Positions 23,791 to 35,715 are shown, numbered from the stretch's first letter. The stretch is DNA of 64,000 bases from Spirometra erinaceieuropaei (GCA_902702965.1 CACRXP010000179.1:847316-911315), one strand, 5' to 3'. Made by a program: numbers and translations. The notes: generated by a model from the sequence alone, not told the origin.

Positions 23791-23999
23791 CAAACACTTG
23801 ACCAAGACGACGACCAACAACAACAGCACCACAAGAGGCCAGAAATGCGACGATAATGACTGGACAGCCAGAAGCACGACCTGTATGCTCGGCGAGAGTG
23901 CAAACACATCTATCGGCTGGAAACCAGATACCAGAGAACTGCCAGGACACACCAGGCAGAGCAGAGCAGAGACGGTGAATTAGGCAGAATAGTATTACC

Positions 24000-24460
24000 G
24001 AGAAAGACAAGAGAGGCTGGAATGGCCATTTCTGGCCTATTAGCCGTCGTCAACCAGCCATACCCAAACCCGAAGTGTGGAACACCCGAGCCTCGAACTG
24101 GCGACCTGTTGGTTTAGAAGTCCACGCCTCTACCCACCGGGCCACGAGCCCGTTTCCCTGTCGGTTTTCGATCGGGAATATACAATGTTAGGGGGTGCTC
24201 ACCGATAGTTCATACGGAACTCACTCATTCCGTTGTGCCTTAAGGGCTCTCTCTCGAGCCCAACCAGCAGCCGCACAGCGGCGCACGATATATAGACAGA
24301 ATAGTAATACTGTTACTAATAATAATACTATTCTGCCTATATATCATGCGCCGCTGTGCGGCTGCTGATTGGGCTCGAGAGAGAGCCCTTAAGGCACAAC
24401 GGAACACGTGAGTTCCGTATGAACGATCGGTGAGCGCCCCCTACCACGGTGAATTAGCTT
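24000..24460. repeat. family-A retrozyme inverted pair; hammerhead 24015-24059 (-)
   Basis: A minus-strand unit (24000-24297) carries the hammerhead, the tRNA-like module (24095-24160) and the GTGCGGCTGCTGG part. A plus-strand partial unit follows at 24328-24450, separated by a ~30-nt loop. The whole is a palindrome with ~120-bp arms. In the hammerhead, helix I is GGCTGG/CCAGCC, fully paired but changed at one pair from the usual GACTGG/CCAGTC. The core reads TTGACGA instead of CTGACGA, which should reduce or abolish cleavage. Confidence 0.75.
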
Positions 24461-24640
24461 ATAATTATAGGGTTTTGCGCAGCATCTACCGCACACTCTC
24501 CTTCTCCCACCTGGGCCCAATGGCAAGACACTGTCATGGAGACCGAAGGTGAGGGAGGGCGCAGGTGGCTGGCACGGAGGACCCGCATCTAGGCGTGCCA
24601 ACACACCCCCTAGTCTAGAACAAACATTTGACCAGGATTT
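24461..24640 (-). repeat. GC-rich interspersed repeat (minus)
   Basis: The reverse complement carries CAGGTGGGAGAAGGAGAGTG, TGCGGTAGATGCTGCGCAAA and TATAAGCTAATTCACCG. It abuts the retrozyme pair, which may have inserted into it. Confidence 0.6.
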
Positions 24641-25068
24641 TAGCCAACAACAAGAAAACGACGAACATGAGTGGACATCCATGCTCACGACCTGTATACC
24701 AAGCGGGAGCTCAATCACATCTGCCAGCAGGAAATCATGTATCAGAGGACTCCCAGCGCATACCAGGCTGCGAGCGTTATGGTTCGCTGATCCTGCCATA
24801 GCAGACGCTTGCAGACCTTCAGCCAGCCCCAATCGTATCCATTATCATACCATGAACAATAGGTTTATTCTCTTAAAAACCCCACTCATCATATTTTTAT
24901 GTCTTTTTTTAAGTAAAACAATCCCATGAAGTTCATTTATATGGTGTTTTCAGTATTCCTCCCTCCTCTTGTCTCATTGCCTCCTTGTAACTTTGACAAC
25001 ATTAATAATCGTGAGTCCAATATGACAGTCACCGTAATTATGAGCACGCATTTGCGATTGTGTATGCC

Positions 25069-26064
25069 TACAGTGCGTGGGCTAACTCATGAAGTGTCAG
25101 CCGAAGTTTCGAAATGCGTTCTCGTTTCGAAAAGATTAATTAAGCAGGGTTGTAAAACTAATCAACATGAAGCATAATTCTATAATAATTTAATTACCCC
25201 AGGATTCCAGCTTTCGAATTAACTTCTGCTCGGCTGCATGCAAGGACTATACTCTGCAAAAAATGACTATTTAAGTAGCATTCATTTTCCACACTGACAT
25301 TCGATGCCCTTAAACATTCAATCATATTTCATGGCAAACATGCCTAAAAATATTCATTCTTTTACTTATTCGGTATAAAATCACGTCTACGTCCAATTGT
25401 GTACTCGTGGGAAAGGTAAAATTCGTTTTTCAAAGACTTTTCCAATTCGCGAATAATGTTGAACCCGACCTGCTGTTATACCTACATTCAGGGTTCCCAA
25501 ACTACAAGCACTATATTTTCCGCGTGCGAAAAACCATACATTTCTCTGCGTTATTATGAGGAAACCATATGGAGTTCATAAAATTTAGCAGAGGATTTGA
25601 GTCATATTGTTAACTTTACAAGCCACATTTTTAAATGAAGAGTCATGACGTTTTATGAAGGGCCATTTCACGGTATTAAAAAATCTCACAATTAAAAACT
25701 TTTTAAACCGAATTATCTCCCTCCCTCGAATACAAAACTAGAAAAAGGCGTAATTGTCTACCGAATGAGCAAAAGACTGAATACTTTTATGCATTTTTTC
25801 CATGAAATATAACTGAATTTTAAATGGCATCAAAAATCAATGTTAACAATGCATGCTATTTAAGTAGTCATTTTTTTCAGAATGTAGTTCTTGCATGCAG
25901 CCAAAAAGAAATTCGTTCGAAAGCCCGTACCCTGAGGTAACCGGATTTTAATAGAATTATGCTGCAAGATGATTAGTTTACTAACCCTACATAATTCATC
26001 TCTTCGAAACGAGAACGCATTTCGAGATTGCGCCTGACATTTCATGAGTTAGCCCACCTAATGA
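25069..26064. mobile_element. TA-flanked foldback element
   Basis: Left end TA|CAGTGCGTGGGCTAACTC, right end GAGTTAGCCCACCTAATGA (terminal bases worn). The arms are inverted copies around a ~300-bp centre at about 25440-25720. It is more diverged than the copy at 20980. Confidence 0.8.
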
Positions 26065-26289
26065 ATGCATTCACTCCGAACCTTTTTCACCTGAATTGAG
26101 AGCCTTCAGCCGTCTTGGACTCTGGTGAGTATTCGTAGAACATTTGGTCGAATAGGGGTACATATGCCCTTTTTATGGGTGGCCTCGCACAAAATTCCCA
26201 TATCCTCACTTCAACCTCAACACTAATCCTAGCCTCTGACCTAACTCTAACACGCATCCTTAACAACAGTTCGACTGTCGTTTACCACG

Positions 26290-26470
26290 GTGTCCACCAT
26301 GCGCCCTACAGGATGGACTCAGGGACGGTGCCATGCGCGTGAATTAGTTCACGATGAAAGCGGACGTGCGCTGCATCTACCGCACTCTCTCCTCCCCCAC
26401 CCCATCTGGACCGGGTTTCATGACCGAGTCAGGAAGACCGAGGGTGGGGGGGGGGGCGATCGGACACAAA
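26290..26470 (-). repeat. GC-rich interspersed repeat (minus, partial)
   Basis: The reverse complement has GGTCTTCCTGACTCGGTCATG, GATGGGGTGGGGGAGGAGAG, TGCGGTAGATGCAGCGCA and GTGAACTAATTCACGCGC, following the copy at 10540. A G10 homopolymer run lies at about 26446-26455. Confidence 0.55.
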
Positions 26471-28140
26471 TAGCCCTAACATTTGCCCCCAAACTTCTTG
26501 GAATCTAAGCCGAGGCCATTTGTACCACGAGGGGGAGTCCATATTCTCGCGTTCTGTAAACGGCCCAAGCATTTCCGCCAATCAATAATGAGGTTAGGCT
26601 CAACATCTGACACGACCTGAGGGGTTCCAGGCTCGGACACGGGAATAAATGTCATCCCCCCCCCCCTCCCCGGTGCTGGGTTACCTATCTTTTGGAATAA
26701 CAGCTTTAACTCCAACCCTAAGACAAGCCTTCCTAACCCTCGCGAAAGACGACCGCGGCTGGCGGGTGCAAAAAGATGAAGATCAGTTTGGAAGTGAAGC
26801 CGGAGAAGAAGCCAGTTTTTAAACGGAACCGAGGGGTTCCGTTAGCGGAACAGTTGTACGTAAAGAATTTAGTAAAGAAACTACACGCAAACAACACAAT
26901 CTATCCCACCAACTATTTAGTTTGGGTCGCTCCAGTCGTGGCGGTGAAAAACACACTGTACAAATTCGATTGTGTGCAAATTATTCCACGGATTTGAAAG
27001 ACGCGCTGGAAGGTTATTAATAGCCACTACTAACCTTAGAGTAGATTTTTACTACTCTAAATGAAAAGCAGGCCTTTGGAAGGGTCGATCGATCCAAGGT
27101 TTACTGACAAACTGAGCTGTACGAGAAATTGGAGGAACTTTTGACCATCAATACTCACAAGGGCCCAAACTACGATGTGGAAACGGCATCTACTGTGTTC
27201 CAGAAGATCACGGGCTTACGCATGTCCCAGGAATATTGCATATCTGGACGATACTTTTTTGTTGGTAGTTCAGAAAAAGAGCTGAGTCATAGGTTAGACT
27301 AGTTTGTGGACAACCTGGTTGACCACGGCGTTAAGATCAATATGAGAAAATGAATTCTTGCAAAAGGAGATCCACTATCTCCGGCTCATAGTCAACGAGG
27401 ATGGACGTGAACCTGACCCAGAGAGAGTGAAGGCATTTCGTAACATAAAAGTGCTGAGGAATAAGAAAGAGCTACAATCGTTTATGGGTTTGGTCAGCTG
27501 CTTCGGCCCCTTCATTGTTGGGCTGCACAGATTAAAACTCACTCAGCGGACTTCTGTTCCAGAACGTGGAGTTTATGCGGTTCTTAGAATGTTAAAACGC
27601 ATTTGATGCGATGGAGTCAAAAACATGCGAATCCAGTATGTGATCACACTTCGAGACAGACTAAAAAACCAGATCGAGAGACACTGGCCATCATCTTCGT
27701 CGTGCTGAGATTCCACCTGTTCATTTATTCCAGACTTTTCATACTGATTATCAACCACCGACGTTCTTTTTGGGTAATAACCTAGGTGTTACACAGAACA
27801 TAGCTAGGCGACTACATCCCTAGAGTACAATCCTTCTAATCTATGACTTTACGGTTTACTATGCGCCTGCTTATGGGTTTGAAGCTCCTGTTGCCTTGTC
27901 TTGAGTGGCTGGCGGCTGACGAGGATGTCTTAGTCGCCCAGACGGTGGCCTAAGACCAAGAGGAATTTGAAGAGGTGGTCCGACGGATTCCTCTCACGGC
28001 CGAGCAAATCAAAGCAGCTACAGCAGCAGACCCACTATCTCACGACGGGTAAAAGATTTCATTTTTCGGGGCTGGCCAAAGGAGGACAGAGTCCACCCGG
28101 CGATAAGACCATTCGAAAATCACGAGGACCAGCAGTCAAA

Positions 28141-28434
28141 TGCAGACGATTCATAGATGTTTTGGCAGGTTTTAAATAAATTATGTTGACCCAACCGTGA
28201 AAAACTCGGGGCCCTTGTGGGATTCGAACCCACGCAGTAAGGGTAAGGCTTTAGTACAGCCAACGCTCAAACCACTTGAGCTACGAGGCCCCGCCGGACT
28301 ACGCGAGTTTCATCGCTGTACTGTACTAAAGGCTGTATTAAAGCCTTCCCCTTATTGCGTGGGTTCGAATCCCACCGAGGCGCCGAGTTTTTCACAGTGG
28401 GGTCAATATGAATAATAATTGCAGACGAATCCAT
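28141..28434. mobile_element. tRNA-like SINE inverted pair inserted in the gypsy pol
   Basis: Flanks are imperfect duplications TGCAGACGATTCAT (28141-28154) and TGCAGACGAATCCAT (28420-28434). The arms TTGACCCAACCGTGAAAAACTCGG and CCGAGTTTTTCACAGTGGGGTCAA are inverted. Between them are two tRNA-like heads, one on each strand (28208-28292 minus, 28293-28386 plus, the latter missing its 5' part). The insertion separates the RNase H and integrase pieces. Confidence 0.75.
28208..28292 (-). repeat. tRNA-like SINE head
   Basis: The minus strand has acceptor arms GGGGCCT and GGGCCCC, D-arm GCTC-AAGTGGTTT-GAGC, an anticodon-like loop GTACTAA closed by GGCT/AGCC (anticodon ACT if real), and T-arm GTGGG-TTCGAAT-CCCAC. 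A long variable region would suit a Ser tRNA ancestor. The inverted partner copy and the tail make it a SINE head rather than a working tRNA gene. Confidence 0.65.
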
Positions 28435-29379
28435 CATGTATAACTGCAGAGTCCTAGTCCGCGTCCAATACCGCCAGCAGATTTTAGGTGAGCTGCACTC
28501 TGGACGACAAGGCATGAATCGCATGAGACAGTTGACCCGACGTCCACGTTGAGGGGGAAGCTTCTGTCAAAGATTGTGGACCGTGCGGACGATTCGCGAA
28601 GAATCCACGGAAAGTATCGCCTGCACCACGGTCAGAAATCACGAGACCATGGCAGTAAGTGCAACTAGATTATGCCGGGCCCTTCTACAACGCATGGTCG
28701 AAAAGGTTAGAAGTCGTAAAAGTCACGTCAACAACTGCGCAGACCACGGTTAGAAAGTTGGGTAAATTGATCGCGCATTACGGTACTCCCACCTAAATCG
28801 TGATCGACAAGGGAACGTAGTTAGCGTCCTTTCTGTTCCCACAGTCTTGTCAGAGATGGTGAATTCGTCATACGACATCCTCACCTTTTCAGCCCCACTC
28901 AAATGTCCAAGCTGAACTGTTTGTCGACACCTTCAAGAGGGTGATGAAGAAGATGTGGAATAATGGAGTGAATTTAGCACATCTGAACATATTTTTTCTA
29001 GCCCAGAGTTTACATGAATAGCCAAACAGCGGAAGAGCGTTTTTTGGGTCGGCAACCTGATGTGAAACTTCAATACCTGGAACCAGAGGCACGGTTATCA
29101 CAATCTTGTGAACACTATTTTGAGAAGGGATAGACGACATACGAAAACAACTACAGAACTGATGAGGACCCGTGGACGGAGAATGTGGTCCGAAAAGTCC
29201 GAGGCGTAGTTTTCGAGGTTGAAACCCCTGCGCGCCTAATTAAGAGGCATGCCAAGACATCGAGATGTCTGGGACTCCAAGCTGATGCTCAATCCACTTT
29301 GCTAGAAATTCGAAGTTTCGCCATCTGCGATTCTGAAAAGGGCCGGATCTTATTTCGTAGCCGTGCCTGCAGTAGACAA

Positions 29380-29450
29380 GTTCCAGCCTAACCTTAACCC
29401 CTAGCCTTAATCCCTAACCCTTAAACCCAACCCCTAACCCCAAACAGGTA
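29380..29450 (+). repeat. degenerate CCCTAA (telomere-like) tract
   Basis: Imperfect CCTAACC/CCCTAA units over about 70 bp. Similar worn tracts occur at 26205-26270, 30625-30780 (TTAGGG sense), 47190-47250, 51130-51190, 52475-52600 and 53185-53320. Confidence 0.6.
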
Positions 29451-29524
29451 TCGCTACGAAATGGAATCTTGCCCGAAAAAGTTCAAGGAGAACACAACCC
29501 CCCAAAATGCCTGTTGTGGACCCA

Positions 29525-29574
29525 GAGAAGAAGAAGAAGAAGAAGAAGAAGAAGAAGAAGAAGAAGAAGAAGAA
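29525..29574 (+). repeat. (GAA)n microsatellite
   Basis: About 50 bp of perfect GAA repeat. It creates low-complexity reading frames on both strands that are not genes. Confidence 0.95.
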
Positions 29575-29639
29575 TGAGGTACACTTTTCAAGAGCGGGAG
29601 GTGTTTCGTAGAGGTGAAATGGCGCAGAACCACGGCCTG

Positions 29640-31180
29640 TGGCGACACGTTGACGCAGTCACGCGCCGTGCGTCATGTTAACTCAGACAGCCAATTAGCG
29701 TGCGCCGCAGTATCGAGCACGCGTGATAGCTTCGCTCACGCGTGTGGCCCAATCAATGGCTGGTCGAATATTCGAGGCTTCTCAGCAGGGGGATTCTCAC
29801 GCATGTGCTGGCCAATCCGCGACCGGCAAGTCATAGGCAGGAATGCTCTGAACCCACAGAGGCCAACATGTAGGGTGCTTGTTTTCCGAACCGGCTCTCT
29901 TTCTGTTCCACCTACTCGCCGGGTCATAACAATACCCTAACAGTAGCTCTAACCCTGTCTGAAATTTGACGCAAGACCACCTGTGTACTTATAACCATGA
30001 CCTACAGGTGCTGGACGCGCACGCGTCTGTGGTTAAGGACTCACGTAAACCTACAACAATCCCATAGACATTATTGGCCTCTAGATGGCTCATCAATACA
30101 TATAGCCACTCTGTGAAGGTGGTATTCAGCCAGCCAAACCAACAAATCATCTTGGCTACCTTCCTCATTTACCTACATGGTGGAGAAGTCAGAACCATGT
30201 AAATAACTCTAACCACCACCAGGCAGTGCTCAAAGACTTTGGCTATCGCGTCCCAATGAAGCAGGTTTAGCTGTAGAACGTGGTTACCAAAGCAATGCAT
30301 TTCAAAGCGGAGCTTAGGGCAGGCTGAAGTTAAGTCGGAGGAAATAACGGCGAAGGCTACGATGACTGGAGTAGCCGGTTCCGGCGTGTTTGTAGTCATG
30401 AGTCAGCGACGTCCACGGTTTGGGTTGGGGGATTGTCCGTTGACACCCAGAACGAGCTAAAGTTGAGCAAAATACTCTACCAGCACAGCCGGAACAATTG
30501 TGTTCTGCTGATGCCGATGGGAAAGTTAAAACGGTAGGACTGACTTCTATGGCCTCATAAACAGAACATGAGAACAGGCGCCGCCCGCACTATGCGTAGC
30601 TTTGAGCCAACTTCCAGTAGAATCCGGGTTAGGCTTAAGGTCAAGGTTAGGGTTAGATTAAGGACTAGGCGTAAGACTAGATTTAAAGGTAACTGTAAGG
30701 AGCAAGCTTAGGATTAAGTTAGGGGCCGATGTGCAGTTAATGTTTAGGGTAAAGCTAGGGTCAAGATTAGGGCAAATGTTTACTTTTATATGAAAGTCAT
30801 TGTTGGAATTAGGACAGGGAAATATTTCGCCCTTTCCTAGAATAATGCGCAGATTCGCCCTTAGTACCCGCAGGGAGCGTACCTATTCCTTTATCTAATT
30901 TAGAGAACCACAGTCCGTCGTTACAGCACAAAAAGGAGCATCGTTGTTCAACCTAACTCCAGAATATGGATCATTGGTTATACGAACTGCCTGTAAAGGC
31001 TCTAAACCGGTATTCAATAGCAGAATGGAACGCCTGTGTAGTATTCAGTAAGAAGGTTTGGTCAGTGAACGACATTCCTATTTGGCCCAAAAACAAAACC
31101 TAGACCATTTGAACAGTTGGGCAGTCTCCTATGAGCAACTCAGACAAAGTCAAACCTCAGCAATAAGTCGCTGAATCAGG
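29640..31180. other. unidentified intronic sequence
   Basis: A GC-richer stretch (29640-29900, with several ACGCGTG motifs) is followed by telomere-like TTAGGG-rich sequence at 30625-30780. No gene was recognised. Confidence 0.5.
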
Positions 31181-31464
31181 TATACAGTAGATGTGCTACC
31201 CCATGAAGTGTCAACCGAAGTTCTGAAGCGTGTTTTCAATTAAAAAGACAATTCAACTGGGGTCGCAATACTAATCATCAGGCAACATAATTCTAAGATA
31301 CTTCAGCCACGTCAGAATGCCCGCTTTTCCGGTCGCCTGTAAAAACTGCACTCCGTAACATGCAAATGCTTCTGTATTAGAAAATTTTCCAGTCAAGCGC
31401 CCGAAGTAAATACCTGGCGAATTCTTCGTAAACCAGAAATATGTCCGAACATGTTGACAGATAG

Positions 31465-31949
31465 TTGAGGAAACATAAAATAAAAGTGGCACACAAGCCG
31501 ACGACTATATTAAACACTCATTTTGTGCACCCCAAGGATAGGGTTGGCTTTGCTGATAAGAAAGAAGTCGTCAATGAGATCCCATGCAATGCCTGTGATG
31601 CTGTATATTCTGGCAAAACGGGAAAGTATGCCTCCACACGCATGCAAGAACGTCAACTGGCAGTTAAAAACATGACCACCTGTCTCCACTGGTCATGCAC
31701 ATCCCTGATGGTGGGCACACCTTTGCATGGGACAAAACTCGCATCATCAGAGTTCGCCTCTCCAAAAAGTGCCGAGAGTTTTTTGAAGCCATGCACTCCG
31801 ACGAATCATGCATCAATCGGCATACTAAGATAGATGTCATGTACATAAATATCAGGGAAAAGTGGAAGAAGCGAGAACAAATCAATACGGAGTGGCGTAC
31901 AGGGCAGCTGTATAGTGGCGCAAACATCAAGTGGATATGGACTTGTTAG
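31465..31949 (+). pseudogene. Penelope-like GIY-YIG endonuclease remnant
   Basis: The first frame gives HFVHPKDRVGFADKKEVVNE then IPCNACDAVYSGKTGK, i.e. the linker and the cysteine-flanked GIY region (here V-Y-S-G-K-T). After a frameshift near 31695 a second frame gives GGHTFAWDKTRIIRVRLSKK, REFFEAMHSDESCINRH and NIREKW, the endonuclease C-terminal half with its Glu. The lineage is clearly different from the PLE at 17490. Only the C-terminal third survives. Confidence 0.8.
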
Positions 31950-32310
31950 CACGTTTGAAATGTTATTTGTTTTTTGCACATTTGCTCAAGTCTGACGACG
32001 ACCTGTGAAACCAGATTTTAAATTTTACCTAAAAGAGTTTTTTCCCCAAAAAACATGTTTGTCTATGAATTCTATTTTTTGGGACGCCGCGTACAGAAAT
32101 CTCAAGGAGAGATGGAGGAGGCGAGGACCAATCAGAACGGACTGACATACACGACGGCCGCTTACTGGCATGAACGTCAAGCGATTATCGATTTTTTAAG
32201 TGCACTTAAGATGTTGACTGTGTTGGCGCATTTGCTCTCCGTCGGTGTCTGACGACGACTCGGGGAACCGGCGTCGAAAATTTGCACAATAAACTTCCTT
32301 TCCCAAAGCA
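31950..32310 (+). repeat. two tandem PLE 3' tails
   Basis: After the stop, TTTGCTCAAGTCTGACGACGACC with GAAACCAGATTTTAAA (about 31980-32020) is repeated in related form at 32222-32280 (CTGACGACGACTCGG, GTCGAAAATTTG). The second tail is preceded by a second copy of the coding end (AGATGGAGGAGGCGAGGACC near 32109, compare 31860). The shared CTGACGA ... GAAA pattern around a hairpin is hammerhead-like, but it has an extra base before helix II. Confidence 0.65.
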
Positions 32311-33089
32311 CACATTCGACTTTGACATGTATATATTTATTACTATAGGTTCAGGTATATTTTACTAAAACACGCAAATAAACATATTCTATCTCGCACT
32401 CATTTGAAGGCCAATTTCGCTGTTTTCGGATTTCACACTCAAAAATGCAGTGTCTTACAGCTTGAAAGGATTTTCAATTTCCAAATAATAGTGAACCTGA
32501 CTTCAAGTTACAAAGTTATTCCAAGTTTCGGAACTACAAGCTGTATATTTTCCGTGCAAAAAAATCGCACATTTCTCTATACTGTTGAAAAGATGCCATA
32601 TAAGACTCACAAATTTGTTCGGTAGGCGTGGACCATGTTGTATACTTTACAAGCAACACTGGTAAATTTACATATACATCGCTATATGAGTGGAAATTTC
32701 ACGGTCTTAAAAATCTCATAACCAAAAACCTCAAAATCACACCTTGCCATTTTTTCGAGTATGAAATTTGGAAAAAACGTACTTCCCCACTAAATGAGTG
32801 CAAGAAAAAATTCTTTTGAGCACATCTTCCGCAAAACCGATTTAAACATATCAGGGCATCAAAAATAAATGGGAAAAATTCATGCTACTTAAGTGGCAGT
32901 TTCTACAGCGCTTTTGCAGACAGTCGAAGAGAAGCCCATTCACGAGTCCGCACTCGGAAGTGACTGGCATGTCTTGATATTAGGCTGCATGATAATTAGT
33001 ATCGTAACCCTACTTATGCAATTTTTCGTGATCAGAAGCACATTTTAGAATTTTGGCTAACATTTCACGAACTATCACATACATCGTAT

Positions 33090-35290
33090 GCCTTTGAGTA
33101 CAAACTATGCGGACGGGGAAACTGCTCCACACATCCAACCACAGCGGACAGTACTGACGCCAGTCCTATGCGCTTTTGATTGCTAGAAGGAGTCACTTCA
33201 CTTAAAGTTTAATGTCGGAATCTTTTCAATCTTCACGTTTTTTAAAACTTTGTGTGTGGCCAACGGTGAAATAGGTGGGCGTTCAGGTTTATCAAGAGCA
33301 AAAACATACGTCTGGTAGGATGCCTAATGGGGCGGCACTTTCTAGCATTAAGGGCTTGGTCACAGTTGTCGCCGTTAGGGCGTGCCGGAAATCAAGTCGG
33401 GTGCAACCGTTCTGATGAGCGTTAATTTGCGTTTCCGTGGGCGGTTATTTTTCCTCGTCGTTACATCTAAACGATGAGCAGTGTAACTTGAAGCCGCTAG
33501 TTTGCCTCCTTGATCTGTTTTTTTTAGTGGATTTATGTATATAATTCCGTTTCGTCCATGACCAGCTGTCATTTTATCGGTTTTAGTGTGCGGACTAACA
33601 GATAAGGCAAACAAAATCCCTACTCGCCTGGAGAGGGAACAAACGCTGGTCTTCCGTTCATGGTATCAGTCATGGATGGACAGTTTATAACACTGCGAAA
33701 CCATCAAACTGCACTCATGATGGCAGTGAATACCCGCGTTCGGGGGTAAGTTCAGAAGAAAAAGAAGATGCGATCGCTGAAGCGATAAATTTATTGGCTT
33801 GACGTTTCAATGCTCTCTCAGACCTATCATAAGAGGCCGTCGCAGATAAGGTTGACGAGCCACAAGGAGCGCATTAAATATAGGACGCAGTTACTACGCA
33901 AACACATGTCCGCCGTGGTTATCAGACTACGCATTCACCGCATGGGATCGTATTTGGTGCAATGGTTGTTTGTTATTCGATACCTGAGTCAGCAATGGTC
34001 GTGATTCAATTACCATTGCTGATTACTGCTCTGACAACTACCCCGGCCACTGGATTCGCTGTCAATGGGACTATTGGTCACCCACGCGCCCACCCCTCCG
34101 CATGTCTAATTATTTTGCTCAAGCAAATTCTCAGCAAATATTATGAGAGGTCATTCTGCTAGTCAAATGGACGGTAACAATCGGGAGATGGCACCCAAAA
34201 AAATCCTCCCAGCGAAAGCAGCTTGTCTTCCGGGACAGGTGGTAATAGGGGTTTTACGGGTGGGGCCTTCGATTGCGTGGATAAATATAAATAATACTAA
34301 GAAGTTTTTTTCAGAAATGGTTTTTCGAACGATAAAGTTTAACCTCATCACCATGTGGCAACAAAAGTGTGCGCGGTGTCGGATTTACTTGGAGAGGCAT
34401 ATAATATGAGGTCGATCCAGCTCGTATTCCCTGCTTAATTGCTTTTTTAAATAGGGGTTTGAAAGCGGAATGCAGTTGGCTGAAGGAAACTTTCTACGTT
34501 GTGCTGTTCATGACCCTATGCCTTCATATCCTCGCTTTCAAAACTGCACGTTCAATAAACACAGAGGACGTGATTGAAAACATCGCAGCACTTGACCCCG
34601 ACAAGAGTTGCCATTTTGTGAAATTGCTTAGCTAATGACACCGTCTGTCTAGGATTGTACGCTTTTAAAGTTTTCCGGCCCTCAGTAAAATACCCTTATT
34701 TTATTCCTTTCATCAGCCTGTGGACGAACACTCATTTAGTCCTCCGGTATATTCTCATCGGTAACGGAATTTTTTGGGTGCCATCTCCCAATTGTTACCA
34801 AATGGACCTCCGTCCCCCTTACCAACGACTGTCTCGGAAGATGGGATCGAGTACGAATCCGAAACGCCCGATTACTAAACTTATTGTTCTGAGAAACCTT
34901 AACGACAATCGCATATAAGAGTGATTAAAGCACGAGGAATGCACTACCTATAGTAGGCATGAGGTTGTGTAACAACTGCGTTCTGTGAACGCTGCATTTA
35001 TTGTGCCTCTAACACATTATTCTACGACCGCCCCTATCGATAGGTTCGTGCAAGAATCCGGAACGTCAGACCGATACATTTCTTGTTTTAACGATCGCAT
35101 TTTATGCTTCTGAACTCTACTTAGTTTTTACTAGTTTAATAAACTTCTATCAGTCACACACTACTGCATTGAACAAAACTTTGTAACACCCAGTCCACTA
35201 CGGAGGTATGAAGATCTCGTGGTACTCCTTTTGCTAGCTTCTTCCTGTTAGCACCAAACGCTGTAAACTATTTTGTTTTATTTACTTGCA
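33090..35290. other. unidentified intronic sequence with one hairpin motif
   Basis: At 33790-33835 the minus strand carries GGTCTGAGAGAGCATT, GAAACGTCAAGCCAATAAATTT, a worn member of the hairpin motif described at 35800. I recognise nothing else. Confidence 0.45.
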
Positions 35291-35319
35291 TCAAACTTTA
35301 TATATATATATATAATGGT

Positions 35320-35715
35320 AGGTGGTGCTCGCTGATCTTTCCTACGGCCGACGACGGCTAATAAGCCATAGATGGCCATTCCAGTCTCCCTTGTCTTTGT
35401 CGGTAATAACATACTGCCTATATCGTGCACCACTGTGCGGCTGCTGGTTCGGCTCAAGAGAGAGCCCGTAAGACACAACGGAACGAGTGAGTTCCGTAAG
35501 AACGATCGGTGAGTGCTTACTACCATTGCATATTCCCGATCGAAACCGATAGGACAACGGACCGTGGCCCAGTGGTTAGAGGCGTTGGATTCTAACCAAC
35601 AGGTGGCGAGTTCGAGCCCCAGGTATTCCACACTTCGGCGTTGGGTATGACTGATTGACGACTGCTAGTAAGCTAGAAATAGCCATTTCAGTCTCCTTTA
35701 TCTCTGTCGGTCATA
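35320..35715 (+). ncRNA. family-A retrozyme: hammerhead, 307-nt unit, hammerhead
   Basis: The first motif (about 35346-35386) has lost its 5' half, but it keeps GGCTAATAAGCC and GATGGCCATT|CCAGTC. The unit then runs through CCACTGTGCGGCTGCTGG, GAACGAGTGAGTTCCG, the tRNA-like module (35557-35625) and a second hammerhead at 35649-35693. In that one, helix I is GACTGA/TCAGTC, fully paired by a compensatory change, but the core reads TTGACGA. The distance between the two predicted cleavage points (after 35380 and after 35687) is 307 nt. A (TA)n tract precedes the first. Confidence 0.8.

Larger units (their letters stand above)
26776..29300 (+). pseudogene. Ty3/gypsy LTR-retrotransposon pol remnant
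   Basis: Pieces in pol order on one strand. RT N-terminus: VKPEKKPVFKRNRGVP and YLVWVAPVVAVKN at 26776-26960. RT core: LLTINTHKG, then AYLDD with the catalytic YLDD at 27241-27252, KEIHYLRLIVNEDG and RNKKELQSFMGLV at 27358-27510. RNase H-like: DRETLAIIFVVLRFHLFIYS near 27678. Integrase: zinc-finger-like ELHSGRQGMNRMRQLTR near 28490, then LDYAGPF (28664), VIDKGT (28801) and QAELFVDTFKRVMKKMW (28898), giving the D, D and E positions. C-terminal VRKVRGVVFEVETP near 29188. There are many frameshifts and stops. No LTRs or gag were found, so the element is old and incomplete. Confidence 0.85.
31183..33087. mobile_element. old foldback element interrupted by PLE insertion
   Basis: Left end TATA|CAGTAGATGTGCTACC with a diverged left arm to about 31455. 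The centre and right arm resume near 32340 and end GAACTATCACATACATCGTA at 33087. About 880 bp between these points is PLE-derived (31460-32330), so a PLE landed in an existing foldback element. Confidence 0.7.

Noticed and set aside
26776..29300. A functional gypsy element
   Set aside because: Multiple stops and frameshifts, a SINE insertion, and no LTRs or gag found.
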